A DNA stretch of 19,942 bases from LMUY01 sp964244655 (GCA_964244655.1 CAXTJU010000061.1:1-19942); one strand, 5' to 3'; shown: positions 6,001 to 13,681, counted from the stretch's first letter. The notes: generated from the sequence alone by a model not told the origin. Program-made: numbers and translations.

Positions 6001-7770
6001 ATGTTAATATCTGTGTCGGCGACTCGGGTTGCAGCCTTGCGGAGCGTCCTGGAGGAATGGGACGTGGAGGGCTTCCTGGTGCCCCGCGCCGACGAACACC
6101 TGGGCGAATACGTGCCGCCAGGGGCCGAGCGCCTGGCCTGGCTGACCGGCTTCACCGGCAGCGCCGGCCTGGCAATCGTGCTGCAGGCGGAGGCCGCCGT
6201 GTTCACCGATGGCCGCTACGTGCTGCAATTGGCCGAACAAACCGACGGCACCGTGTTCGAGCGGCTGCATGTCACCGAGCAGCCGCCGCCCGCCTGGGCC
6301 GCCGCCCGCGCGCACCGGCTCGGCTACGATCCCTGGCTGGTCAGCGCGGACGGCCTGGCGCGCTACGCCGAGGCCGGCCTGGAGATGGTGCCGTTGCCGG
6401 CCAATCCGATCGACCTGATCTGGCAGGACCGCCCCGCCCCGCCGGACGCCCCGGCCATGCCGCACGCCCTGGCCTTCGCCGGGCAGGGGGCGGAGGACAA
6501 GCGGGCGGCGCTGGCGGAGTCGCTGCGCGCGGCCAAGCAGGATGCCTGCATGCTGACCGATCCGGCCAGCATCAACTGGCTGCTCAACGTCCGCGGCGCG
6601 GACCTGCCCTTCGTGCCCGTGGCCCTGGCCTTCGCCATCGCCCATGCCGACGCCCGGGTGGACCTGTTCATCGCCGGGAGCAAGCTGCCGGACGCCACCC
6701 GGCAATGGCTGGGGCCGGCCGTGTCGTGCCACGAGCCCGCCGCCTTGCCGGCCGCCCTGGCCGGGCTGTCCGGCCGCACCGTCCGGGTTGACCCGGCGAA
6801 CGCCCCCGTCGCCGTGGCGCAGGCGTTGCGGGAGGCCGGCGCCGTGGTGGCGAGCGGCGCCGACCCCTGCCTGCTGCCCAAGGCCTGCAAGAACGCCGTG
6901 GAGCAGGCCGGCGCGCGGGCGGCGCAGCGGCGGGACGGGGTGGCGGTGTGCCGCTTCCTGCAGTGGCTGGAGTCGGCCCGGGGCGAGACGGAGATGTCGG
7001 CCGCCGCCCGGCTGCTGGCGTTCCGGCAGCAGGGCCAGGGCTTCCGCGACGAGAGCTTCCCCGCCATCTCGGGGGCGGGGGAGCACGGCGCGGTGATCCA
7101 CTACCGGGTCACGCCGGCGACGGACCGGGTCATCGGCCCCGACGAGGCCTACCTGATCGACAGCGGCGGCCAATACGAGGACGGCACCACCGACATCACC
7201 CGCACGCTCTGGACCGGACCCGGCGCGCCGCCCGACGCGCTGCGCCGGCGGTTCACCCGCGTCCTGCAAGGCAACATCGCGCTGTCCGTCACCGTCTTCC
7301 CCCACGGCGTCGCCGGCCCCCACCTGGACGCGGTGGCGCGGCGTCCGCTTTGGACGGACGGGCTCGACTACGACCACGGCACCGGGCACGGGGTCGGCAG
7401 CTATCTCTCGGTGCATGAGGGGCCGGTCAGCCTGTCCCGCGCCGCCCGCCCGATCCCGATCGAGGCCGGCATGATCCTGTCGAACGAGCCCGGCTTCTAC
7501 GCCGCCGGCGAGTATGGCATCCGGCTCGAGACCTTGCTGCTGGTGCAGCCGGCCGACCTGCCCGCCGCGGCCCGGCCCTTCCTGCGCTTCGAGGTGCTGA
7601 CGCTGGCGCCGTTCGACCGCCGGTTGATCGACCCGGCCTTGCTAAGCCCTGCGGAACGCGATTGGCTGGACGGCTACCACGCCCGCGTCGCGGCCGAGCT
7701 GGCCGGTGCGGGAGGCCAGGAGCTGGACGCCTGGCTGGCGCAGGCTTGCCGCCCGATTACAGCTAAGTAA
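6001..7770 (+). CDS. Xaa-Pro aminopeptidase, long M24 form
   Basis: This cytosolic metallopeptidase removes N-terminal residues that precede proline. It is 589 aa from the ATG at 6001 (596 aa if the in-frame ATG at 5980 is used), matching the three-domain eukaryotic-like form of about 600 aa rather than the 440-aa E. coli PepP. Two creatinase-like N-terminal domains precede the pita-bread catalytic domain, in which all five dinuclear-metal ligands are present: D387 in YLIDSGG, D398 in GTTDITR, H463 in GTGHGVG, E496 in SNEPGFY and E510 in IRLET. The spacing of the ligands agrees with human aminopeptidase P1. The gene appears to stand alone, with about 155 bases to the divergent DUF1127 gene. 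Confidence 0.94.
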   Translation: MLISVSATRVAALRSVLEEWDVEGFLVPRADEHLGEYVPPGAERLAWLTGFTGSAGLAIVLQAEAAVFTDGRYVLQLAEQTDGTVFERLHVTEQPPPAWAAARAHRLGYDPWLVSADGLARYAEAGLEMVPLPANPIDLIWQDRPAPPDAPAMPHALAFAGQGAEDKRAALAESLRAAKQDACMLTDPASINWLLNVRGADLPFVPVALAFAIAHADARVDLFIAGSKLPDATRQWLGPAVSCHEPAALPAALAGLSGRTVRVDPANAPVAVAQALREAGAVVASGADPCLLPKACKNAVEQAGARAAQRRDGVAVCRFLQWLESARGETEMSAAARLLAFRQQGQGFRDESFPAISGAGEHGAVIHYRVTPATDRVIGPDEAYLIDSGGQYEDGTTDITRTLWTGPGAPPDALRRRFTRVLQGNIALSVTVFPHGVAGPHLDAVARRPLWTDGLDYDHGTGHGVGSYLSVHEGPVSLSRAARPIPIEAGMILSNEPGFYAAGEYGIRLETLLLVQPADLPAAARPFLRFEVLTLAPFDRRLIDPALLSPAERDWLDGYHARVAAELAGAGGQELDAWLAQACRPITAK

Positions 7771-7793
7771 TGCAGCATCAACGGACTGTGAGT

Positions 7794-7841
7794 ATTTCCT
7801 GAGAAATCGCTGTAGGAAATTAACCCTTTCTCAATAGGGTT
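7794..7841 (+). promoter_or_regulatory. Two hairpins with complementary loops in the intergenic region
   Basis: Hairpin A pairs ATTTCCT (7794-7800) with AGGAAAT (7814-7820). Hairpin C pairs AACCCT (7822-7827) with AGGGTT (7836-7841). Loop A contains GAGAA (7801-7805) and loop C contains TTCTC (7828-7832), so the loops can pair with each other; alternatively TGAGAAA (7800-7806) and TTTCTCA (7827-7833) can form a longer-range helix. The element lies between the aminopeptidase stop and the next small gene and could be a 3' end structure, an attenuator-like leader or chance. Confidence 0.4.
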
Positions 7842-7859
7842 GGCGCACGATGCGGGCCG

Positions 7860-8198
7860 ATGCAGCCAGCGGGTGCGACGATGATGGACGGAACGCAAGT
7901 TCAGCTGCTGACGGCCTGGTGCAACCGGCGCGCCCTCAGCTGGTCGCCCGGCCGGCTGGTGGATGGGGCGCCCGTCATGGTGCTGCGCCCGCAGCAATGC
8001 GGGCGTCCCTGGCAGGGCATGGCCCTCATCATGGGCCGGCCGGAGCTTCGGTTGGAGGATGAGCAGGGGGACACGCTGGCCAGCGCCTCCGACCTGCCGG
8101 CCCTGCTGGACGCGCTGGACGGCGGCGTTGCCGAGCCGCCGCAGCCCGGCCGCGCCCTAGCCGGCTCGGCTGCCTTCCTGCCCGGCCTCATCCTTTAG
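7860..8198 (+). CDS. Small protein of unknown function
   Basis: I do not recognise this 112-residue protein. It has no signal peptide, membrane helix or metal motif. It begins with a basic part containing WCNRRALSWSPGRLVDG and ends with an acidic helix-like part, DLPALLDALDG, and a Pro/Ala-rich tail. The composition resembles a real soluble protein rather than a shadow, and no longer gene covers the first 297 bases on either strand. The start could be at 7860 or the ATG-ATG at 7881, after GCGGGTG. The last 42 bases overlap the end of the convergent metF. Confidence 0.6.
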   Translation: MQPAGATMMDGTQVQLLTAWCNRRALSWSPGRLVDGAPVMVLRPQQCGRPWQGMALIMGRPELRLEDEQGDTLASASDLPALLDALDGGVAEPPQPGRALAGSAAFLPGLIL

Positions 8199-9131
8199 CG
8201 GCCGCACGCCCAGGATGTGGGCGATGGCGAAGGTGAGGTCCGGCCGGTTCAGCGTGTAGAAGTGGAACTCGTCCACGCCGTTGGCCTGCAGCAGCCGCAC
8301 CTGCTCGGCCGCCACCACGGCGGCGACCATGCGCCGGGTCTCGGGGTCGTCCTCCGTGCCCTCGAACAGGCTGGCCAGCCAGCCCGGGATGCTGGCGCCG
8401 CACATGGCGCTGAACTTGGCCGCCTGCGCGAAGTTGGACACGGGCATGATCCCCGGCACCAGCGGCGCGGTGATGCCCGCGGCCAGCGCGCGGTCCAGGA
8501 AGCCCAGGAACACGCCGCCATCGAAGAAGTAGTTGCTGATCGCCCGGGTGGCGCCGGCGTCCAGCTTGCGCTTGAGGTTGTCCAGGTCGTGGGCGGCGCT
8601 CACCGCGGCCGGGTGCGTCTCCGGGTAGGCGGCGACGGAGATCTCGAAGTCCGCGATCCGCTTCAGCCCGGCCACCAGGTCGCTGGCGTACTGGTAGCCT
8701 TGCGGGTGGGGCACGTAGTCCTCGCCGGCCGGGGCGTCCCCGCGCAGGGCGACGATGTGGCGCACGCCGGAATCCCAGTATTGCCGGGCCACGTCGTCCA
8801 CCTCGCCCCGGCTGGCGCCGACGCAGGTGAGGTGGGCTGCCGGCATCAGGCTGGTTTCGGCCACGATGCGGCTGACGGTGGCATGGGTGCGGGCCTGGGT
8901 GGTGCCGCCGGCGCCGTAGGTGACGGACACGAAGCGGGGCGCCAGCCGCTCCAGGCGGCGGATGCAGGTCCACAGCTGCGCCTCCAGCGCCTCCGTGCGG
9001 GGCGGGAAGAACTCGAACGACAGGGCGGGCGGGCGGGCGCCTGCCAGCGGCGCGGGCAGGGCCCCGAAGCGCGGCCCGGTCAGCCAGCGTTCGAGGGTGG
9101 GTTGGCTCGCGTAGCCGATGTTCTGGTCCAT
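8157..9131 (-). CDS. metF: 5,10-methylenetetrahydrofolate reductase MetF
   Basis: This flavoprotein reduces 5,10-methylene- to 5-methyl-tetrahydrofolate, the methyl donor for methionine synthesis. The ATG at 9131 gives 324 aa; the frame is open further upstream, but that part has no family resemblance. Motifs are SFEFFPPR at 38-45, whose Glu40 matches the catalytic Glu28 of E. coli, VTYGAGG at 70-76, ALRGD at 128-132 and PGIMPVSN further on. At 200, in SNYFFD, Asn stands where E. coli MetF has Gln183 in TQFFFD, a folate-contacting residue. The C-terminal tail after about 310 is a charged extension. No methionine synthase gene lies nearby, and I see no SAM or SAH riboswitch in the 157 bases to mlaA. 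Confidence 0.93.
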   Translation of the reverse strand: MDQNIGYASQPTLERWLTGPRFGALPAPLAGARPPALSFEFFPPRTEALEAQLWTCIRRLERLAPRFVSVTYGAGGTTQARTHATVSRIVAETSLMPAAHLTCVGASRGEVDDVARQYWDSGVRHIVALRGDAPAGEDYVPHPQGYQYASDLVAGLKRIADFEISVAAYPETHPAAVSAAHDLDNLKRKLDAGATRAISNYFFDGGVFLGFLDRALAAGITAPLVPGIMPVSNFAQAAKFSAMCGASIPGWLASLFEGTEDDPETRRMVAAVVAAEQVRLLQANGVDEFHFYTLNRPDLTFAIAHILGVRPLKDEAGQEGSRAG

Positions 9132-9288
9132 GGCATAGTGATGTGTGCACCTCTGCCGCAACGCAAGCACCGTCGCGTGACAATGCGGCTGATGCGGCCT
9201 TGCGGGCCTGGCGCGTTCGCCGGCCCATGCTAGACAACCGGGCCCTTTGCCTGTTCCATTGCGGCGGCAGCCTTTCCAAGGATTTTTG

Positions 9289-10056
9289 ATGCGATCCCCG
9301 TTGCTCCGCTCCCTGCTCGCCGCCGCGGCCGTCTGGGCCGTGGCCGCCTGCGCCACCAAGCCGCCTGCCTCCGATGCCGAAGCGGTCAAGGAGTTCCAGG
9401 AGAACAACGACCCGTTCGAGCCAGCCAACCGGGTGGGCTACGCGATCGACGACGGCCTGGACACCTACTTCCTGGCCCCGGTCGCCCGCGCCTACCAGTA
9501 TGCGGTGCCCGGCGTCGTGCGCCAGCCGATCCACAACCTGCTGCAGAACATGACCAGCCCCGTGCTGTTCATCAACGACGTGGTGCAGACCAACCCGCGC
9601 CGCGCCGGCGACACCTTCATGCGCTTCGTCATCAACACGACGGCCGGCGTGGGCGGCCTGTTCGACGTGGCGGCCAAGGTCGGCTACCCCTACCACAGCA
9701 ACGATTTCGGCACGACGCTGGCGCTGTGGGGCGTGCCGCAGGGGCCGTTCCTGTTCCTCCCGGTGCTGGGCCCGTCGGACGTGCGGGACGCCACGGGGTA
9801 TGGCGCCGACACCGCGTTCGACCCGTTCACCTACGTTCCGAGCGGCCACGGCCTGCGCACGCTGGAATATTCCCGCGTCGGCCTGAGCGCGGTGGACGCG
9901 CGCTCGCAGGTGCTGGGCCAGATCGAGCCGATCAAGAAGACGGCGCTCGACCCTTACGCCACGTTCCGCAGCCTCTACCGGCAGAACCGGGACAGCACGA
10001 TCGAGGAAGTCGAGTCCGAGAAACGCGGCACCGTGCCCAACTGGTATTCGAAGTGA
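9289..10056 (+). CDS. mlaA: MlaA/VacJ family outer-membrane lipoprotein
   Basis: This 255-residue lipoprotein belongs to the MlaA (VacJ) family, a channel-like protein that removes phospholipids from the outer leaflet of the outer membrane. The ATG at 9289 follows AAGGA with six bases between. A signal peptide ends in a lipobox VAAC with Cys21. The mature part shows the family pattern: NDPFEPANR, then FINDVVQ, FVINTTAGVGGLFDVA, FGTTLALWGVPQGPFLFLP and GPSDVRD. mlaC follows after 11 bases. In some hopanoid producers paralogues of this pair lie in hpn clusters, but no hpn gene is seen here. Confidence 0.93.
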   Translation: MRSPLLRSLLAAAAVWAVAACATKPPASDAEAVKEFQENNDPFEPANRVGYAIDDGLDTYFLAPVARAYQYAVPGVVRQPIHNLLQNMTSPVLFINDVVQTNPRRAGDTFMRFVINTTAGVGGLFDVAAKVGYPYHSNDFGTTLALWGVPQGPFLFLPVLGPSDVRDATGYGADTAFDPFTYVPSGHGLRTLEYSRVGLSAVDARSQVLGQIEPIKKTALDPYATFRSLYRQNRDSTIEEVESEKRGTVPNWYSK

Positions 10057-10067
10057 GGACGCCGACG

Positions 10068-10685
10068 ATGCTGACCCGCCGCACCCTGCTGGCCGCTGGC
10101 CTGGCCGTGCTGGCCCTGGCCAGGCTGCCTGACGCCTGGGCCCCCCGCGCCTGGGCCGAGGAGCCCGCCGCGGCGGACGCCTTCGTGGAGAAGTTCGGCA
10201 CCAAGCTCGTGGGCGTGGTGAACAGCGACCAGTCGCTGGCCGAGAAGCAGCAGCAGCTCCGCCCGCTGATCGACGGCGCCGTGGACGTGGACACCATCGC
10301 GCATTTCTGCCTCGGCCGCTTCTCCACCACGGCCACGCCGCAGCAGGTCAAGGAGTTCACCACCCTGTTCCACGCCGTGCTGGTCAACAACATCACCAGC
10401 AAGATCGGCGACTACCGCGGCGTGACCTTCGCCATGCGCGACAGCAGCGTGCGCGGCGACGAGGTCTATGTCGGCACCGTCGTGCAGCGCCCCAACGCCG
10501 CCCCCACCAACGTCCGCTGGGTCATCAGCACGGCGTCCGGCGCGCCCAAGATCGTGGACGTGGTGGCGGAGGGCACCAGCTTGCGCCTCACCCAGCGCAG
10601 CGACTACGCCTCCTACCTCACCCATAATGGCAACGACGTCGAGAAGCTGATCGCCGCCATGCGCCGCCAGGTGGAGCCGAGCTGA
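10068..10685 (+). CDS. mlaC: MlaC/Ttg2D family periplasmic lipid-binding protein
   Basis: The 205-residue product is of the MlaC (Ttg2D, toluene tolerance) family, which shuttles phospholipids between MlaA in the outer membrane and the MlaFEDB transporter in the inner membrane. The start is set by GAGGA at 10054-10058. The N-terminus MLTRRTLLAAGLA has adjacent arginines at 4-5 and a cleavable segment ending near AWA-EE at 30, so export by Tat or Sec is possible. The family features include the helix with FCLGRFSTTATPQQVKEF, the FHAVLVNNI segment and the C-terminal SYLTHNGNDVEKLIAAM. The transporter genes mlaB, D, E and F are not in the window. HpnM, a hopanoid-associated member of the same family, is the main alternative name. 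Confidence 0.9.
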   Translation: MLTRRTLLAAGLAVLALARLPDAWAPRAWAEEPAAADAFVEKFGTKLVGVVNSDQSLAEKQQQLRPLIDGAVDVDTIAHFCLGRFSTTATPQQVKEFTTLFHAVLVNNITSKIGDYRGVTFAMRDSSVRGDEVYVGTVVQRPNAAPTNVRWVISTASGAPKIVDVVAEGTSLRLTQRSDYASYLTHNGNDVEKLIAAMRRQVEPS

Positions 10686-10740
10686 AGCTGGCCTGGCTGC
10701 GTCAACCGCTCCGACAGCCAGATGTGGGGGAGTCTGCGCC

Positions 10741-11580
10741 ATGGCCATCACGAGAAGCGTCATCACCGCGTTGGACAGCCGGGGGGTTGACCTGCTGGGC
10801 ACCAGCAACCTGGCGCTCAAGCTGCAGGACGACCAGAACATCGTGTCTGGCTCGTTGCTCACCGTGGAGAGCAACCATTTCTGCGTGCTGAAAAGCCGGG
10901 GCGCCATCCTCCAGGTTTACGAGACGGGCCAATACCCCTTGGTCACGCCGGACAAGCCCTTGTTCGGCTCCATCTCGCAGGGCTTCTTCGGCGGTGCGTC
11001 CCCGTGGGTGTACGAGGTCATCTACATCAACCGGTCGAAGCTGCTGGTGAAGAGCGCCGGCACCGCCACGACGTCGGAAATGGCGGAGGTCGCCTGGCAA
11101 GCGGACTACTACATCCACGTCGATACCAAGCAGGAAGCGCTGGACCTGATCCAGCATCTGCCGTTCAACGGCTCCGTCATCAACACGGACGAGATTTCCG
11201 CCTATGCCGGCCCGGCGATCGAGCAGGCCATCAACCAGGTCGTCCAGGTCACGCCGCTGGACTCGATCAACGAGCGCATCGCTGAGCTGCGCGACACGGT
11301 CAAGGGCCATCTGGCCGAGTTCCTCAAGGTCTATGGCATCATGCTGAACGACCTCAAGATACTCGTGCTGCCCAAGGACGAGCGGATGCGCGAGCTGATC
11401 TCCCTGCGGGCGTTCGGCCTCACCCCCATCGAGGCCGTGCGGTACTACCTGGCCATGAGCATGGCGAAGCACGGGCTGGTCTCCGCCCCGAACGCCGCCG
11501 TCGGCGAAGGCTTCCACATCGGCGGCCAGACCCTGGGCGCGGTGGCGCTCGGCGATGCCGCCGGGCTCGGCGCCAAGTGA
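10741..11580 (+). CDS. SPFH/Band 7 domain protein, YdjI-like (Band_7_1)
   Basis: This 279-residue protein matches the Band_7_1 branch of SPFH proteins (YdjI-like), not the flotillin or HflK/C branches: it has no N-terminal membrane helix. After a start set by GGGGGAG (10726-10732) it shows an SPFH core at about 30-210 with PLFGSISQGFFGG (73-85), YIHVDTKQEALDLI (124-137) and the EISAYAGPAIEQAINQ segment, then a C-terminal region with AFGLTPIEAVRYYLAMSMAK. A glycine-rich tail ends the protein. SPFH proteins form membrane-associated oligomers; in Bacillus subtilis the YdjI protein works with PspA-type stress proteins. The next gene overlaps its stop by four bases, so both should be made together. 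Confidence 0.83.
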   Translation: MAITRSVITALDSRGVDLLGTSNLALKLQDDQNIVSGSLLTVESNHFCVLKSRGAILQVYETGQYPLVTPDKPLFGSISQGFFGGASPWVYEVIYINRSKLLVKSAGTATTSEMAEVAWQADYYIHVDTKQEALDLIQHLPFNGSVINTDEISAYAGPAIEQAINQVVQVTPLDSINERIAELRDTVKGHLAEFLKVYGIMLNDLKILVLPKDERMRELISLRAFGLTPIEAVRYYLAMSMAKHGLVSAPNAAVGEGFHIGGQTLGAVALGDAAGLGAK

Positions 11581-12131
11581 CCGCCGAAGCGCGGTCCGAG
11601 TTCTACGCCGCCGACCCGGTCGAGCAAGCCGCCATCAACCTGTTCTACGGCTGGGGGTACAACTTCTACCGCACGGAGAACCAGCTGCGGGCCGATGACC
11701 TGCTGGTCCGCCACCAGGTGGCAGGCCTGCTCGGAGAGGCCCGCGCGGCGATCGGCGACGCGGAGGCCGCCCACCGCGAGCAGCACCTGCCGCCGCTGTC
11801 CAGAGAGCACCCGCGGCCTGACCCATCCGCCCTGAAGCAGGCCCGCCTGCTGGAGGCCTTGGCCGCGCAGGTCGCCGCAGCCTCCAGCCGCATCCGCTCC
11901 TTGCCGGCGCCAGGCAACGACCGCATCCTCCAGCGGCACCGGGCGGAGGCCGAGACCCTGGCGCGGCTGCTGCGCACCGACATGGCTTTGACCGGCCACG
12001 CGGAGAGCTTGCGGCAGGGCGTGCGGGGCCAATCGCCGGGCTGGATCGTGGAGCACGTCCAGGAGCTGCAAGCCCATCTCCTGGCGATCGACGCCGCCCT
12101 TGCCAGCCGCCAGGCGATCCTCGACCTGTAA
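11577..12131 (+). CDS. Helical protein of unknown function coupled to the SPFH gene
   Basis: I do not recognise this 184-residue protein. Its GTG start overlaps the SPFH stop as GTGA, a typical coupling arrangement. The first 35 residues contain an aromatic-rich block (NLFYGWGYNFYR at 21-32). The rest is rich in Ala, Arg, Leu, Glu and Gln and looks long-helical or coiled-coil. No signal peptide or membrane helix is evident. Because it is fixed to an SPFH gene, a physical partner or regulator of the SPFH assembly is a reasonable inference. It converges on the radical SAM gene with a hairpin in the 36-base gap. Confidence 0.75.
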   Translation: MTAEARSEFYAADPVEQAAINLFYGWGYNFYRTENQLRADDLLVRHQVAGLLGEARAAIGDAEAAHREQHLPPLSREHPRPDPSALKQARLLEALAAQVAAASSRIRSLPAPGNDRILQRHRAEAETLARLLRTDMALTGHAESLRQGVRGQSPGWIVEHVQELQAHLLAIDAALASRQAILDL

Positions 12132-12148
12132 GCCCCGCGCCATGGCCG

Positions 12149-12167
12149 GCGGGCGGCCGGCGCCCGC
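12149..12167. terminator. GC-rich hairpin between convergent genes
   Basis: GCGGGCG (12149-12155) and CGCCCGC (12161-12167) form a seven-pair stem with a five-base loop. The hairpin fills the gap between the stops at 12131 and 12168, so it may end transcripts from both sides. No U-run follows on either strand, so efficiency is uncertain. Confidence 0.45.
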
Positions 12168-13214
12168 TCAGGTCCAGTAAAGCACCCGCGCCGCCGGCAG
12201 CCGCCGGGCCAGGCTGGCCTCCATCGCCCCGCGCAGCTCCGCCATCTGTTCCTTGGGGAACACCCACTTGGTGGAGCCGAACTTGGTCAGCTTGCGGGTG
12301 CGCGCCGCCTCGTCCATCTCGAGCTTGCTGCCGGGATACCAGCCTTCCAGCACCGTCTTGGACTTCGGCGTGAAGCGGTGGGTGATCAGCTCCGTCGTCA
12401 GGTCGAGGTCCGGCACGCCGTCCAGCGCCTCCGCCGCATCGGCCACCAGCCGGTCGTAGCCGTCCTGCCAGTCCGGCAGCCGCATGATCGGCGCGATGGT
12501 CAGCCCGACCTTGTAGCCCGCCAGCGCCACCTTGCGCAGCGCCGCCAGCCGCGCGGCCATGCGCGGCGCGCCGCCTTCCAGCCGCTCGGCCGCCACCGCA
12601 TTGAGCGAGAAGCGGATGCGGGTGCGCCCGCCATGCTGCAAGCCGAGCAGCGGCTCGACGGCGTCGAACTTGGTGGTGAAGCGCAGCTGCACCGCCGCGT
12701 CCCAGGCGCCGAAATGGCTGATGCAGGCCGCCAGCCCCCCGGTCAGGTGCTCGATCGACAGCGGGTCGGTGTAGCAGGAGCACTCGAACGTGGTGCCCTC
12801 GGCCGCCCGCGCCGGGGAGACGGAGGTGACGGTGCCCTGGCCCAGCGCCGGCGCCAGCTCGGCCAGCACCTCCGGCAGGTTGGCGTAGATCCGCACGATC
12901 GGCGGCCCCGCCAGCGACCCGGCGAGATAGCAGTACTGGCAATGCGCCGGGCAGCCTTCCGCCAGGTCGAACCGCCAGTCCGCGGAGGGCGGGATCGGCT
13001 GCAGCCGCCGCCGGCTGGGCGAGGCGGTGACCAGCGCCACCGTGGTCTTGGCGTCCCGGTAGGCGTCGGGCAGGCCGGACAGCCGGTCCGCCGGCAACCG
13101 CACGATCTCCGTGCCCAGCGCCGCCGCACGCTCCGCCACCGCGGCGCCGTACGGCCATTGCAGGGCGGAGGGCGTGGCGAGGAGGCGCTTGGGGACCCAG
13201 GGGCGAAAGCTCAT
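12168..13214 (-). CDS. Radical SAM protein of the spore photoproduct lyase family
   Basis: This 348-residue protein resembles SplB, the radical SAM enzyme that reverses the spore photoproduct in UV-damaged DNA of Bacillus. The cluster-binding motif is C88-x3-C92-x2-C95 within EGCPAHCQYCYLAG, followed by FECSCYTDPLSIEHLTG at 143-159, where Cys147 (or 145) stands near the position of the hydrogen-donor Cys141 of B. subtilis SplB. Length (about 340 aa) agrees with the family. The ATG at 13214 is the only clear start; the ribosome-binding site is weak. This organism is presumably not a sporeformer, so the true substrate of these non-sporeformer homologues is open; another DNA lesion is possible. 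Confidence 0.87.
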   Translation of the reverse strand: MSFRPWVPKRLLATPSALQWPYGAAVAERAAALGTEIVRLPADRLSGLPDAYRDAKTTVALVTASPSRRRLQPIPPSADWRFDLAEGCPAHCQYCYLAGSLAGPPIVRIYANLPEVLAELAPALGQGTVTSVSPARAAEGTTFECSCYTDPLSIEHLTGGLAACISHFGAWDAAVQLRFTTKFDAVEPLLGLQHGGRTRIRFSLNAVAAERLEGGAPRMAARLAALRKVALAGYKVGLTIAPIMRLPDWQDGYDRLVADAAEALDGVPDLDLTTELITHRFTPKSKTVLEGWYPGSKLEMDEAARTRKLTKFGSTKWVFPKEQMAELRGAMEASLARRLPAARVLYWT

Positions 13215-13318
13215 GGGGAGTATTTCGTCATGCCCGCGCGGCACTTCCAGGCCGCACGCGCGTCCGCACGCGGCTTTGACCTCTCTCGTGCCGGTGGTGT
13301 CTCGGTTTGAAATCCGGG

Positions 13319-13353
13319 CCAGTTTTGCACCCTTGGCGGACCGTCTAAACTGG
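13319..13353. promoter_or_regulatory. Inverted repeat upstream of the radical SAM gene
   Basis: CCAGTTT (13319-13325) and AAACTGG (13347-13353) are exact complements separated by 21 bases, about 105 bases before the radical SAM start. The spacing would place the arms about three helical turns apart, as in some operators. No regulator is identified. Confidence 0.3.
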
Positions 13354-13395
13354 GGCGCCCGGACTGCGGGTGCGTGTTTGGTGGGAAGCGGACGG

Positions 13396-13677
13396 TCAGA
13401 CGCCGAGTTTGTCATCGCTCGACGACACCCACCTTCGAGTCGTCAGGAGCAGTATAGCGGTCGGCAGCGCACCAAAAACCCCAACACCTTCAGTGAGCAT
13501 ATTTCCAAACGTGAACGCTACTAGACACGCATTGAACGGAAAGGCCATCCATTGCTCAACGGAGGCATAATACAGCACGGGTCGATCGCTTGGAACAGCA
13601 AATAAGCACTCTATCAAGATGTAGAAAGTTTCATACATTGACCAAACTACAACCGCAAATAAATCAGTTAAAATCAA
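13396..13677 (-). CDS. Hydrophobic open frame in the AT-rich island, possible C-terminal fragment
   Basis: This frame encodes 93 residues from a TTG at 13677; an ATG at residue 14 is an alternative. It has two or three hydrophobic stretches, at about 3-27 (DLFAVVVW, FYILIECLF) and 42-80 (AFPFNACLVAF, GVFGALPTAILLL), separated by SDRPVLYYASVEQW. It ends in a charged tail. The pattern is that of a multi-pass membrane protein, but I recognise no family. Since the frame upstream (13888-13682) is also hydrophobic and ends four bases before this one, the two may be pieces of one frameshifted gene, or two coupled small genes. Confidence 0.4.
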   Translation of the reverse strand: MILTDLFAVVVWSMYETFYILIECLFAVPSDRPVLYYASVEQWMAFPFNACLVAFTFGNMLTEGVGVFGALPTAILLLTTRRWVSSSDDKLGV

Positions 13678-13681
13678 AAAA

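Noticed and set aside
6004..7416. Minus-strand open frame opposite the aminopeptidase
   Set aside because: Repetitive His/Gly/Arg/Val composition; the plus strand has all five metal ligands in order.
9132..9288. SAM or SAH riboswitch before metF
   Set aside because: I could not recognise a conserved core or a convincing stem set in the 157-base gap.
13370..13570. Plus-strand 66-codon frame in the island
   Set aside because: It overlaps the hydrophobic minus-strand frame, lacks a ribosome-binding site and has no recognisable pattern.
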